Below are positions 10,448 through 22,739 of a DNA stretch of 64,000 bases, piece after piece. The notes beneath the pieces are model-generated. The model was not told the DNA's origin. It did not search any database and saw only the letters and a program-made list of their open reading frames with translations. Source of the DNA: Ophiostoma sp. CBS 140.51 (Eukaryota > Ascomycota > Sordariomycetes > Ophiostomatales > Ophiostomataceae); the NCBI GenBank assembly GCA_029298735.1, contig JANSLP010000124.1, positions 1 to 64,000 on the forward strand, read 5' to 3'. The position numbers were made by a program, and so were the translations under genes. Position 1 is the first letter of the stretch; each line of letters begins with the position of its first letter.

Positions 10448-12736
10448 TCACCCGACATGGGCCACAACCCAGCTCGCCAGCGGCTGGATCGAGGTAAAGA
10501 CAACCGTCATGACACCAAACACGGTCATGGACAATGCTGCATATGGTGCAGCACGACTGCCATCTTCATACAGATAGGCCGTGCCCATGGCAGCCGCAAT
10601 AATACCGACAGTCATGCCGGCAGCCACCGTGCCGGGAGAGTCATCTTCGACACTGCTGTTCAACCCGTCAAGAGATGCAGCGCCACCGCGCATGTGGACA
10701 TGAACAACACAAGAGTCACCACACTTGGTGTAGCTGACAGGTCGTTTACGGGAGGCGGGTGAAGACGATGAAGAAGAGGAGAATGAAGAAGGAGTTGACT
10801 GTCCTGCTGTCTTTTCGACGTCTTGGTCCCCAGTTGGCGAGACAGTCAAGGCTGGAGCTGGTTTTTGAATGTTGCCACCCGCATTTGCCGCAGTCACCGG
10901 CCGCGACTCGGTGTCCGCCTCCGTCTCCGTCTCTGTTTCTGACTCCGTATCACTTTCTGTCTCACTCTGGCTTCGCCAACAGCCACTACCCATGCGGCAC
11001 CGGAAGCTAGTGTCCGGTGTGCCTTGGCGACTGTTGTGATCACCAGCCACGGCTTCGCTGCACTGCTGCCACCGACCTTCTGCGGCTGTCAGAACGCGAG
11101 ATGTCCACCGGCACACACCCAATCCCATGGCCACTTGAAAGACGATGCCGTTGAACACGACCATGGCCGCATTGAGGCCGACATCACCGCCCAGGTTGGT
11201 CATCGCTGGACCAGCCAGAGCCAAAGTGACACTTCGGGCTGCAAAAGATAGTTCCTTGGCCGGCGAAGCAAGGCCCATAGAGTGTACTAGCAACGGGCCA
11301 CAAACAATGTTGCCGACGGCAAAGACGGCGCCCACAACCAGTGTAGTAAGACCGGCACGAGATAGGAGTTGGGCACGGCACTCGAACAGTTTGAGGCCCC
11401 AACTCACAATTCCCGCATCGAGGACGGCAGCGGCCAAGTCACCGGCGCCCAGTTGTCCGCCACGGCTCGTACCAGAAATAACATCCGCGAGAGTTGTTCC
11501 CGTAGAGAAGGCCGAAAGGGCATCATCGACAGTATGGTGGCGTGCAGCGGCTTTGGCTGTAAGATAGGTAATGGTTCCTAAAGAACTCCAGAGGACGGCA
11601 TTGAGGAGTGTGGCGAGAACACTACGGGCACGAGCACGTCCTTGATCGGTCTTGAGACCAAACGAGAAAGATGTGCGACGGACAGCAGCCTGGGCTGCGA
11701 GAGTACCGGTCCACAAGAAGACCAAAATAAAGGTGTCGAGGGCCGTGTCGCTGTGAGCAGCCAAAGAGACTGGGATGCCGATAAGCGGGATGGCCAGTAG
11801 ACTGCAGCACATGACGGGGCTGGTGGCGGCGAAACAGGCCAAACGTTGTGCAGATGCGTAGACCTGTGCTGAAAGACTTTGTGCGGCAGCCTCCTCCTGC
11901 CGCATAAGTGGTGGCTGCTCCATTGGTGGCAGACTGAGGGGTACGACGGTTCGCTCAACGTCCGTGTTGTTGCCACTGACAGAGTGAATGGATGGTGGGT
12001 TGTTTGTAAGTGTGGTCGACTCGGAAACGTAACTCTGGATACGGTCCTGGTTGACTGGAACAGGAGGGGACGGACGAGACGACGCCTGTCGTCTAAGAGG
12101 GCCACCAAGAGAGCTGTACGAATCCACACGGACAGCCGGAATAATGGGCGGAGCCAAGCCCACGGGAGAAATATTGGTATTGCTGTTGTCAACAAAAACG
12201 TCCTTTTTGGCAGTGATGGACATGAGTGCAGTCTGAAAGCCGAGAGAGAGGGCAAACACGAGAATAGTGTTTAAGATGCCGGTGACAACTATTATCAGTT
12301 AGCTGAGTGGATAAAATGAATGTCATAGAAAATTGGCTCAGACTATTGACATACTGTATCCAGCAATGATGAGCCCGATGCTGCGGGAAGATGACATCGG
12401 TCCATCCATAATCATTGTAAATGGTACCGTGAAGCCAATGGACATGTGACGGTTCAGCAAGTCGGTTGGTCTCCGCAAGTACTGCTGATACAGCCCGTCT
12501 AGGTTGGGCACGAACTTGGATGCCAAAATCATGACGGCTGCCACAAGCATCATGGCCAGAATCGGAGCTGGGAAATCGTCGATGCTGGCCGTCATTTGTT
12601 GCAGGCCGCAGATGAGGAGTTGCCAGATAAAGAATAAGATGACAGCCATGAAGCCATCATAGTATGTTTGCCGGCGTTGTTGGAGGACTGAAGAAATAGA
12701 AAGTGGACGTTGTCCACGAGAGGAAGAGATGTCCAT
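10448..12736 (-). CDS. Fused LrgA/CidA-LrgB/CidB family membrane protein
   Basis: Two exons, 12736-12355 and 12288-10448; the 66-nt intron has GTATGT donor, a GCTAAC branch site and ATAG acceptor, and joining gives GYIVTGILNT across the splice. Product about 740 residues. The N-terminal part (to about residue 150) has LrgA-like membrane segments. A Ser/Pro/Gln-rich soluble linker follows. The LrgB part starts near SPVMCCSLLAIPLIGIP and contains LDAGIVSWGLKLFE and FAARSVTLALAGPAMTNLGGDVGLNAAMV, the LrgB signature region. A long disordered acidic/Ser-rich insert separates this from a last hydrophobic segment. The plant relative PLGG1 is a plastid glycolate/glycerate transporter with the same LrgA-LrgB fusion. 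Substrate and membrane of the fungal protein are unknown. Confidence 0.8.
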
Positions 12737-15706
12737 TTTGTGAGAAAAGAGTATGTTGATGTTGATAGAGTGTTGAGATCACCTGGCCAGCCGGCCACCG
12801 GCTTCCGTACACCGGGCCCGGTGACGGCAAGAACGAGAAGGGGTGGGCAAGATCGGCGAGGCGATGTCAATTTGTTGAAGTTTTCTGACAAACGTTGGAC
12901 TGGACCACACAGTCGATAACGAAATTTATAAACAGTTGTTGATAGCGAGAGTTGTTGGTCGAGCGAGAACAGATGCTGTATATGAGAACAGATGAAAGTC
13001 AAGAAAAAAGCACGGACGTTTTGTTGTTCTAATAAATGGAGGGACGAAAGATGACAGGAAGGAGGAACAAGAGGAGGGGATAAGAAACACGAACAGTTTT
13101 AATGTTCAAGAGTTTAAGAGGCTAATCAATATAAGAAGAAGCGCACGAAAAAGGAGGTCGGACGAGACAAAGTTGAGAGAAAGAGGGAATACGCCGTGGG
13201 ATGAGAAGACAGGGTACGATAGAACAGGGAGTAAAGAGAGGAGGCCGCAAAAATAAAGTGAATGCTGTGCAGCAAGAGGAGGCGAGGACGGCGGGATGGA
13301 GCAAGGAGAGCGGAATCAGCGAGGCCTGCGGACGAGAGCCAAACAGAATCCAGAAGACGGTCAAGAGACACAAGGAGGCTGTAGAGAGAAGGAGAAGTAG
13401 ACGGAGAGGAGTAGAAGTGGTCGGGGACCAAACAGAAAACAGTAAAGTGGTCAAAAGTAGAGAGTAGCAAAAGTAAGACACTGCAAGAAAAAGAGGCTTG
13501 TTTACGTATCGCGTCGGGGCTTGCTGGTAAAACGGTCTCTCCTAGACGAGCGACGGGGCTTGGAGGGCTGCAGAGAGAGAAAGAGAGGGGGTAAAGTGAA
13601 GATAAAAGAATGGAAAGTAGAGAAAAAGAAGAGTGAGACTTCCGGTCCTAATAAAGAAAACGAAAGAAGGACAAGATACTGTCCAAAGAGTGAGTGGATC
13701 GCGGCTGAACAATGTCCATAGTGAAGCTGGACTTTTCAATAAGATTTGGATATCGTTTCGTTTCGACGCAGAAACTCAAAATCTAAAAATGGCCTGTCGT
13801 GATTTACACGGATATGTTTTTTTTTCTTTCTTTTTTGCAAGAATTAGGAGTGCCTCCCCTCCGTTGTGCTTCCCGTCTCGGACCCCAACGCAAAATAGGC
13901 AATGCCATGTACTCTGTGCGTGCGGAACCAAGCAAACAACCTTCTTTTTTTTCCCCTTCCCGCCATTCCTGTTTTCCTGCTATCACGCTTGTCTTGTCCT
14001 TCCCGTAGCCACGTCCCGGGTACGCAAGAGAGGAGTACGTCGTATCTGTTTCCGTTTCCCTAGTACCCGAGAACAATGACAGGAAAATAAGGATCCAGGA
14101 CAAGAAAAAAGAAGAGCCCGAATATTGGGCCCGGCCATCGGGATGTTTCCTCATCTCTGGGAGAACGTGTCTTGCTCGTGCTATGACGGGGAGAATAGGA
14201 GGGAGGTCAAAGAAACGTAGCAACGCACACGTTCGCAGTCAATATGCACAAGACCACTCACCTCTTGAACCTTATTTGCTCCTTCCCCCCCTTTCTGTAT
14301 CTCGATCCGCTAGCATATATCGACCATCTCAGCATCATCATTGGGCAGCCTGACATGTTTGAGCAACCGAGAGCTGGACATTATTCTCCTGGACTTCCGA
14401 TTTTTTGTCCACGTCTGTCTTCTCCTATTTTTTACTCTCCGCTCGCACTTCAGCTTGTACTCTGTTGGATGACATGGCGAAAGACAGCAGACACGGTATT
14501 GGACTCATCCAGTGCTCAGTCCTTCACCGCCGGCGACCATTCCAAGACATTGTGGGGGGTGTCTCTATGGTCAGTGGCTCTCTTTTGCCTCACCTTACTT
14601 GTCCATACCGCTTGATCTCTGTGAACCAGTGATCCAAACAACAGAGTGAAGGTGACGGACGGGGGCTCGGAGAATTACAGAGAAGTCAAGGTGAAGGGGT
14701 CAAGGGCGTAAACGAGTTCTCCGTATGGAGAACGGAGAAGTGCGCACAAAACGGGATTGAGGTGAATAACGGCCCTTTCTCTCTTTTGAGAGAGGAAGCC
14801 TCTTACAAGCCGCGGCGGCAGCCATTTCCAGCCAAAGAACAGCCAAACGACTCGAAAATAGGGCCGGCAAGATGGACACCCGGTCTCTAAATGGCCGTTG
14901 ATCGAGTGATCAGTGGCTCATCCTAACTGTTTGTCAATGATGACAGCCTGAGTGAGGCGTACTTCCCGGCCGTTATTCAAATAGTCGCAATGTCGTTTAG
15001 CGGCCATCAGTCGGGGGAAAAGGTGTTGGCCGTTTGGTAGACAAGAGGCTGTTTGATAAATCTACTTTTGTCACTTTTACTCATCATTTTTACTCCCCCA
15101 TGTCGACTTACAACAAACGGGTGTCAAAAAGATTGCGTGCAGGAACAGGAGTCAGGGAGTGGAGGAAGCAGGAGCAAGAACAACAAAAAGAGGAGCCGAG
15201 GCAGGGGTCATCAGTTGGTTCGTGCTCTACATGCCTCCATGTAAGGCAAATAATTCAAATAGGGCAGTAAGGCAACTACTTCATGTAAGGTCCCAAAGGA
15301 GGCTCAACAGGCGGGATCAAATATTAAAATGACGACAAAAAAGCAAGACAGATGCGCAGGAAGCCATATTAAACAGACCACTGTTTCGGCATATTCGCGA
15401 GAAGACAAATACAAAGAGTCGGTGAAGATGCCAAAATGCGAGACAAAGGAAAGAAGAGGCGAGTATTTCGAGCAGGAAGGCAAGTGTAAATAGCAAACGC
15501 TCGGGTTCTGGCAGGGTATTCTAGCAAGGTACGGGACGAGCGGGAGATCTTCAGCAAAACGATGCATCGGACCAATTAGATGCGAGAGACCGGGGTGTGT
15601 TATTCTTCATTTTATTGATCCAGCTGGAACGAGACGAGATCTCATGCAGTGTCGATGCATCATGAGATGGGATTCGTTGACATACAGTGGGCTTTGAGAT
15701 TGGGTT

Positions 15707-15727
15707 TAGCAGCTAGCAGCTAGCAGC
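15707..15727. repeat. 3 x 7-bp tandem repeat (TAGCAGC)
   Basis: Three perfect consecutive copies of TAGCAGC in the gene-poor region. Probably slippage. Confidence 0.8.
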
Positions 15728-17522
15728 TCCAACAAAGCTTCAGGGGTTTCGCCGTCTGTTGGATCGGAGAATTGGTTGCGGCATGGGTTCACGGCGAGTA
15801 CGAAATACATCAACTGCTGCATACACATGCAGGAGAAAATATGCATGCAATGGGGATCAAGAAAATGCAAAAGTCAATAGATGGATGTGATGGCGAATCA
15901 AGAAAGGGAGATGTCTCATCGGATCAACAAAAGAAGAAAGAAGGAGAGTAGTATGCCGGAAAGACAAGAAAACCTGAAAGAGACGGGAAGAACGACATCT
16001 GGACCCACTTGCACCAAGCCACGGGCAGTCCGTTCAGCTGGGCCCGGGCACAACGAGTGGGTCCCATCACTGAAAAAGGGCAAAAAGGGCCTGGACTTGA
16101 CAGCGAATTGGGGCGTCGACAAAATAACCTCAGCTGAACATGCTGCACACTAGTGTCATAGTTTGCCACTAACACGCTGCCAACACGCTGCCCTTGCTGG
16201 GGAGTCCCACCAAAACACCGAAGACAGACGAAAAATAGAAACATTCACTAACAAACACTGGCAGGTAGGGCTGGAGTGGGCTGTGAGTGGTCAAAGTAGT
16301 CGTCTTTGTGTTCTCTTCAATGTTCTTGTTCTTTTTGTTGTTTTCAGCAGTCGCCTGTCGCCTGACGGGCCAATAGGCGTGTAGAGGAAGGTCCAGGAAG
16401 ACCCCGCGACAGGGAGATGTGCGCCTGAGTGAACAACAACAACAACTACTACTCAGTACTGTCTGTCCCGACAAAGAAGAGCACGATCCTCAGCTATGGT
16501 GTTTCGCATAGCGCGATGCACATTGCCCAACAGTTTTGTAGAAATGCATCAAAAGTGGGAATGAGATGCAAGGAACAGAGACGATGGACGACAGAAACGG
16601 CAAGGCGAGCCGGGATGTCCAAGAAGATGGAGCAACAATGAGATGGCAAAGATGCGGTCAAGATCGGATGCCAGTGACTGGGGAGGGATGAATAAGAAAG
16701 CCATGCATGTGCTTGACACTTGGCTTGGCCCAAGACAAAAGACAAGAGAACTCGGGAACCCAAGGGAAAGGGTTTGAGAATGATCGACCGAGATCGTGAG
16801 ATGCGGCCAGTAAAATGGGAATAAACAACGATTTGCAGAATATTTCCAATAGTATTGATCATCATTTTATCAATTTAACCATTTTAGAGATTGAATATTC
16901 TATCGAGTAAGAGAACATATTCGACACTCAAATCAAATGGAGATATCTCCTCGCTCCGATACCGTACATGGATTATCTTACCTCCCCTCCTGATGTCAGC
17001 ACAGATCTCTTGACCGCAACGTTGCCCGCACTCAAGTGTGCTCACATTCATTGGCCGCCTTATGTGCCCGCGTGATGATGATTTTCTGACATGTTGATTC
17101 TCTCAATACCCCAGTACCCTGTCTGTCTCTTGCGTGTCTCTTTTTCTTTTGCCCGTCCACTTCCGTATGACAGACATTGCTCGCATTTGTTTGCGTTTGT
17201 TTCTGCTCTTTTCTTCTCCTGTTTTCTCCTGCTGAAAATGTGCTCGTATGGTCCCCGTACAGTCATCCTTTAATTAACGACAATGACTTACACTCAATGT
17301 GCGTGTACGCCGAAAGAGGTCCAAACGTTCGCCGAAATAAAGCACGGGACACATTTCGATCCATTTGGATGCAGTCTCCAGCTTTGAGTGTTTTCAGTCT
17401 AGCTCAGTCCAGTTCGGTCCAGCTCCCCAAGGACACACTAAAATACAGAGTACTACAGAACACAGCTTCGGCGGCTGCAGCGCCAAGACATCAACACTCG
17501 CTTGCGAAGTAGAATTGTCTCT

Positions 17523-17567
17523 GTTTCGTTTGTTTCGTTTGTTTCGTTTGTTTCGTTTGTTTCGTTT
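17523..17567. repeat. 5 x 9-bp tandem repeat (GTTTCGTTT)
   Basis: Five perfect copies of a 9-bp unit. Because the unit is a multiple of three it creates an artificial Phe-Arg-Leu repeat in one frame, which I do not take as coding. Confidence 0.85.
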
Positions 17568-17623
17568 CTCTTTTGGGTCATTTGGGACTCTGGGTCTTCT
17601 CTCAGTCGATCTGGGCCCAAGCA

Positions 17624-17656
17624 CAGGGAGTGCATACAGGGAGTGCATACAGGGAG
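17624..17656. repeat. 2.5 x 13-bp tandem repeat (CAGGGAGTGCATA)
   Basis: Two full copies and a partial third copy, about 60 bp after the 9-bp repeat. Confidence 0.8.
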
Positions 17657-19200
17657 AAGAGGAAGGATTACATGCAGCTGGTCTCAAAAGGGAAGGGCTA
17701 GGCCAGGCCAGACTGGATCTAGGCCCATCAGTGTCGGCTGCTGTCTTCATCTTCAGTGCAGGCGCCTACACCTGTCATCCCTCGACTGCCACCGCCCCTG
17801 GAAAAAGAATTTCGAGACTTGTTAGTTCAGCTGGCCTGGTTCCCCGCCGACGCCCCGAAAGCGACAAAAATGCGACAAAAGAAGACAAAAACAGTCTAAA
17901 CCCAGCCAAGACCAGCCTGACCAGCCCGCCCAACACAGCCTAAGCCAGCCGAGAACCGCCCTAACAGCGCATCAAGTACGTCAAGTGCATCAAGTGCATC
18001 CACCCAGACTTTTCATCGACACACCCCTCGATCCTTGGATCATTGCGATCAATCCTTTATTGTCACAGTCACCTTTACCTCCATATAAATCTTGACCTTT
18101 CGCTTGACTTTCGCTTTGGCCGGTGCTCCGTGATGTTGTATTCTCGCTCATCTGCCAATACGACGTGCTTTCTCGTGCCGGGGCATTCATCTAATACGAC
18201 CTGACAATTGGCGACACACTGCGACGATACTACGACCACCTGAACGATAGCGGTCGACCCCGACAGCAACACCACAACACCACCCCGCAGCAAACAGCCC
18301 TACGCGCGCGCGTCTCATCCGTCTTACACACCTTGACCGGAATTGCGACGGCTCACCTCAATTCACATTCTCTCATTCTCTCCTCTCCCGGCGGAATCAA
18401 CAAGAGAGGAGTTGACAAGGAATCAACAGGAAGACAAGGAACTCAAAGAGGGGATCATTCTCACCTCCCGGTCCCACGCATCCGACTATCCACAGTCCAC
18501 TGCCATCTCATCATTTTTGTGTGTCCTTTCGGAAACCTCGATTCGTCATACTGATCCGAGGTCTTGTCGGCTTTCTTTTCTTTTCCTTTCCTTTTTACTG
18601 TCTTTTCTTCTCGGTCGCACTGCGGAACGGCGGAAGGAACAGCGGGACTGGAGGCAAATTGAAAGAGGCAAAACAGAAAAAGGAGAAGAGGACAGAAGAA
18701 GAAGAAAAAGAAGAAAAAAAAAGGAGAAAAAAAAACCGAAAAAAAACCCAGCGAATGAGAATTCAATTATACGGTTTGACAAAAAGAGAAACTCGAAAAG
18801 ACAACAAAAACATTTACGACCAACAAGACTCCACGAAAACAGCCGACAAACAACATCCAAACAAGTCAACCCGAGGCTCCGACTCGAGGGATTCACCGCC
18901 CAACATCCTTCCTTCACTTTTGCCCATCAACAAAATAAACGAGATCCCAGTCAGCGCTTGTCTGTTTTAGGCAACTTCTCGCTGAGAGAGAAGGCGAGAA
19001 CCAGGCGACACGCCAAAGTGACAGGGCAGAGCGACAGGGCTACAGGCCAACACTCCTCCAGTTTTCCCGTTTCCATTTTCCCATTTTCCTATTTTCCAGC
19101 AGGACAGGGGACACGGCCCTTGTCGTCGAAAAGGAAAAAGAGGCAGAGAAAATAAGGAAGAAAAGCCATAAGCACAGCTGCAGAGTATTACAGGCCAGCC

Positions 19201-20502
19201 ATGCCAGCCGTTGTGTCTCTTCAGCCGGAGTGGCTGCAACACGAGGACGACCAAGAACACGAGAATGAGAATGAGAGTAAGAATGAGCAGCAACAAAATC
19301 AACAACAACACCAACAAGTTGGTTTTAACCCACTTCACTTCAGCACGTCCTCCCCACCGTCGTCTGCAGCGTCTCCATTATCTCCATTCTCCTCTCATTC
19401 ACTCTCACCCACCTCGTCCTCTCACTGGCTGTTGTTGGCCGCGTCGGTCGTTCTTGTCAGCTCGCTGCTGTTTGTGTTTGTGGCCGCTCTTCGTTTCTGT
19501 GTCGCGAGAGTTGGGCGTTTCCGAGGCGAGGCGAGGCCGAAGACAAGAGACTCATTTGCCTCCTCCTTTTCTTCATCTTCAACCTCATCGTCCCGCTCTT
19601 TGCCCCCTCCCCTTTTTCAACAAAAGACAGCGTCGCCAGACGCAAACATCAACACTTTCTCAGAAAAGGATAAGACTGAGAAAGAACCCATCATCAACAA
19701 CACCAACTCACTTGACATATTTGACGCATTTGACGCATTCAACGGATTCAACGCACCTGCATTCAATCATTCAGCTGCACCCACACTGACGTCCACACTT
19801 ACGTCTGCACCTGCATCTGCATCTCCATTCACACACACATCCACTCGTACACCCCCATTTACACCAACACCCTTTCCATTTACACGCCCACCAACTCATG
19901 CGCCTGCATTTCCGTTTCCCCCACTGAACACCGCCAACCAAAACTACAACTTCCCAAAACGCCTCCGCCGCGTCCGTGTCTACCACTTGCCGTCCAACGC
20001 CGAAACCGACAGTAACGCCGACATGGACGACCCGAGACGGACTTTGTCGTCGTCGACGACATCGACGACGGTCGTGTCGGACGACACAACCAACGGTCGT
20101 CCCCCACCACTTCCGTTGTCCACATCCAGCTTTGCTTTCGAGCGGCCATCTCTGAGCGAAGAGTTGTCTCCTAGTGAGGATGCCTCCTCCATTGCCTTTA
20201 TCCACCAGCCGAACCCAGACTATGGTGGGGGTGACGACGAGACGGTGTCGCCGTCGTCCACCTCGTCTTCGTCTTCGTCATCGGCGGAGACATTGACACA
20301 GACCGCCGACATCTCCATTGCAGACGTCGTCACCGGTGAGATTTTGGCCGCGGACAGCAACACCGCCGAGACACCCGTCGACTGGGGCCACCACACGCAA
20401 GTGTACGGCGGCGGTGTTTGTTTGGCCTGTCTGGCGGCCGAGAGCAGTGGCGGCCGGGGAGGCGAGTATGGTGCGAGTGTGCCGATGGAGGACAGACGGT
20501 GA
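19201..20502 (+). CDS. Hypothetical single-pass membrane protein, low complexity
   Basis: 433 residues in one open frame; family not recognised. Residues 1-60 are Glu/Asn/Gln-rich, then Ser/Pro-rich. One strong hydrophobic segment lies at about residues 79-104 (LLLAASVVLVSSLLFVFVAALRF) followed by Arg-rich residues, suggesting a single membrane span with a cytosolic C-terminal side. The remainder is disordered: Phe/Asp/Ala repeats, a Thr/Pro/Phe-rich stretch, a poly-Ser run near 355, and a short Cys-containing tail (GGGVCLACLAAESS). The start follows several kilobases of gene-free DNA with a CT-rich leader. Codon choice and length favour a real gene, but without a homologue this stays tentative. 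Confidence 0.55.
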   Translation: MPAVVSLQPEWLQHEDDQEHENENESKNEQQQNQQQHQQVGFNPLHFSTSSPPSSAASPLSPFSSHSLSPTSSSHWLLLAASVVLVSSLLFVFVAALRFCVARVGRFRGEARPKTRDSFASSFSSSSTSSSRSLPPPLFQQKTASPDANINTFSEKDKTEKEPIINNTNSLDIFDAFDAFNGFNAPAFNHSAAPTLTSTLTSAPASASPFTHTSTRTPPFTPTPFPFTRPPTHAPAFPFPPLNTANQNYNFPKRLRRVRVYHLPSNAETDSNADMDDPRRTLSSSTTSTTVVSDDTTNGRPPPLPLSTSSFAFERPSLSEELSPSEDASSIAFIHQPNPDYGGGDDETVSPSSTSSSSSSSAETLTQTADISIADVVTGEILAADSNTAETPVDWGHHTQVYGGGVCLACLAAESSGGRGGEYGASVPMEDRR

Positions 20503-21162
20503 GCCGAGCAAGACTGCCGAAGGCAGGGCTGCGACAACGTCGACTTCCATGACGTCTACGACATCTACGACATCCTTATGATTTCTTATTGTTCTTTCTG
20601 TATTTATTGGTAGAAGCTGGACGGCAATCGTCACTGCATGAGGTGGATTTTTCTTTTTTTACTATTCGGTTATGAGTTTTGAAGGACACTTCATGAGACT
20701 TCATGAGACTTCATGAGAGCATGATCAGATTATGTAACGCAGACATTTGGTATTTATTTTCATTTATTTTTCATATTTATTACATCATTTTCATTTCAAA
20801 TATTATTTTGGGTAACATTGCATCCATTTCAATTAGACAAATTGAGCGTTGTTATGTTTTACTACGTTGTATTGCATGTAGAGTATATTGGATATCTCAT
20901 TTTATGAAAATGAGTTGAAGGCCAATTTTTATGATTAAGGCTACGTGCTGCTTGTAGATCTTCTATCTTGGTATATTGATATGTCTTTACTCTAAGAATA
21001 TTCCGAACCATTGATGCAAAAAGAGTTCATAAACGAATATCGTTTCATTGCTACATGGTGTTGTATTTGTTTCTGTATGGTATATATCCTATATTAGATG
21101 CACTCATCCTAATCATGTCATCATCTATCGTCCATCGTCCACGATTATTGCTCGTCACCCTG
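20503..21162. other. AT-rich convergent intergenic region
   Basis: Between the 433-residue ORF (plus) and the bZIP gene (minus). Markedly more AT-rich than its surroundings after 20640. Holds a 3 x 10-bp repeat. No gene seen. Confidence 0.6.
20688..20717. repeat. 3 x 10-bp tandem repeat (ACTTCATGAG)
   Basis: Three perfect copies; each contains the palindrome TCATGA. Confidence 0.85.
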
Positions 21163-22739
21163 TCATCGGAAATTCATATCGTTGGCAAACTCGGGGAAGC
21201 TGTCTTTGTTAGTATGCTTTCTGTGTTTATCCTCTTTGCTACGCAGGGTGTGTAGGGTACTCACGCTTGAAGAACTCGCTTCCCCACGGTCCAGTTTTCA
21301 ATATTCTTAATGTGGCGGTCAAAGATGGGGTTCAGCACATACTCGGTGCCGTTGGTCTGCAAAATCATGTCGGACGGGTGGTGCGGCCAGTTGATGCTAA
21401 TGGTCTCGTTGCACAGCCGGCTCATCAGGGCGTGCTGGTTGTGTAGACGGGGCTGTCGACAGAGCCGCTCCCGGCCGCGGGGCCAGACAAACAGGTCGAT
21501 CCATGGCGGATGCGGTTCCACCAGTTGTGACGGCGTCGGCCGCAGCCACTCGGGCATGCTGTCATAGTTTGATTCGGTAGGGGAGATGAGCCATCTGACA
21601 ACGGCGCTCATGACATAGAGTATGGCGATTTGTTCGGGCAGGGTGGGCACGGTCATGACGTGGATAATCTTGTTGACAATGGTGTTGGTGACGGGGCCGA
21701 CCGTCGAGGCGGGCGAGGAGGCCGTCGAAGAAGAAGAAGAAGCGGCTTCTGCCTCGTCCAGGGAAGATGTCAGTGACAACGCCGGGTTGAGCAGCGACTG
21801 TACACTGGGAAAGGTGCACCGCTGAAACTCTTGGGCGTTGCCGCCGCTGGACTCGAGCGGTCGTCGGCTCTGCAGCAAGTTGATGACGACTTCGTCCAAC
21901 AAACAGGTGGCGGCCAGGTGTGGCGGCAGCGTCGACCACACATGCTGGCCGCGGGCAATCGTGTGGTATGCATGGGCATGGCCGTGTGTGGCCGTATGGA
22001 CGAGTTGGGCGTCGTTTGTCGGCGAGGGTGATGGAAGTCGTTGTTGTGGAGGTTGTTGAGGTAAGGTCGGTGCTGTGACTGGCCCCGTCGACAGTCCGTT
22101 GGTGTACGGCACGGTAAACAGTCCCGGCTGAAAGGCCGCCGCCGCCGTCTTGTCGTCAAACCCACTGACACCGCCCCACATGGTAAAGTCGAGTCCCGGA
22201 AAGTTGCCGTCAATCATTTGTGTGAGGGTAGCTTCGAGAGCGTTTCCGTTACTCCCCGTATCGTCAAGTCTCATTGTCCGCGACAAAGCGGTCGACGATG
22301 ACGTCTCACTGCCCAGATCGCTCTGCCAGCTGCCGTCCTTGTCGTCGTTGGCGGATGTGATCTGATGCTGGTGTTGGGCCCGTCCACAGCGGCACCCCGC
22401 CAGAGCGGCCGTGGCTTCCGACAGGTCGTGGGCAAGGCTGCTGTTCTGCAATTCCAAGTCTTGTACGCGGGCTTGCAGGTGTTCGACCAGTACTTTTGTC
22501 CGCTGCCGGGCGTGCTTTTGGCTCAGACGGTCGCCCTCGCGTTTGCGGCGAAGCTGCTCTGGTGTGAGGAAGTCGACAGACCTCAGTTTGGCCGGTGCTT
22601 TTGTTCCAGTGGTCGTGGTATCACTGCCGCCACTGCTTCCTTCATGGACTTCACTGCTGCGTCGGCGATCACTCGGCGATGATGTGTTGTTCTCGACAAT
22701 GTTGTCGGGTTCAACCTTTGCAGACTTATTAGGAGCCAT
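21163..22739 (-). CDS. bZIP transcription factor with DUF3425-type C terminus
   Basis: Two exons: 22739-21265 and a 37-nt last exon 21199-21163. The intron has a GTGAGT donor, an exact TACTAAC branch site and a GACAG acceptor. Splicing replaces a premature TGA by FPEFANDMNFR, the usual end of the family, so the protein is about 503 residues. The basic region is at about 63-80 (RRKREGDRLSQKHARQRT) with a short leucine zipper at about 84-105. The middle is Ser/Thr/Gln-rich. The C-terminal part has the conserved Trp-rich block (PPWIDLFVWP ... RLCNETISINWP). Such regulators are common next to fungal secondary-metabolite and stress genes. The target is unknown. Confidence 0.88.

Larger units (their letters stand above)
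12737..19200. other. 6.4-kb gene-poor region
   Basis: Between the divergent LrgA/B gene and the 433-residue membrane-protein gene. CT-rich on the minus strand just upstream of LrgA/B (about 13100-13500), CT-rich on the plus strand at about 18340-18620, then purine-rich (18690-18760). Contains several short tandem repeats (separate entries). All open frames are low complexity and overlap on both strands; no domain, tRNA or rRNA was recognised. Candidates: long leaders, non-coding RNA, regulatory DNA. Confidence 0.55.

Noticed and set aside
13122..13481. 119-codon minus-strand frame resembling a membrane protein
   Set aside because: Leu/Ser/Phe-rich only because the leader upstream of LrgA/B is CT-rich; three frames overlap equally.
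17365..17943. 192-codon plus-strand frame with a Phe-Arg-Leu repeat
   Set aside because: The repeat is simply the 5 x 9-bp tandem repeat translated; composition is unlike the confirmed genes and both strands are open here.
18343..19155. 270-codon frame upstream of the membrane-protein gene
   Set aside because: Extremely Lys/Arg/Glu-rich because the DNA is purine-rich; no motif. More likely leader sequence.
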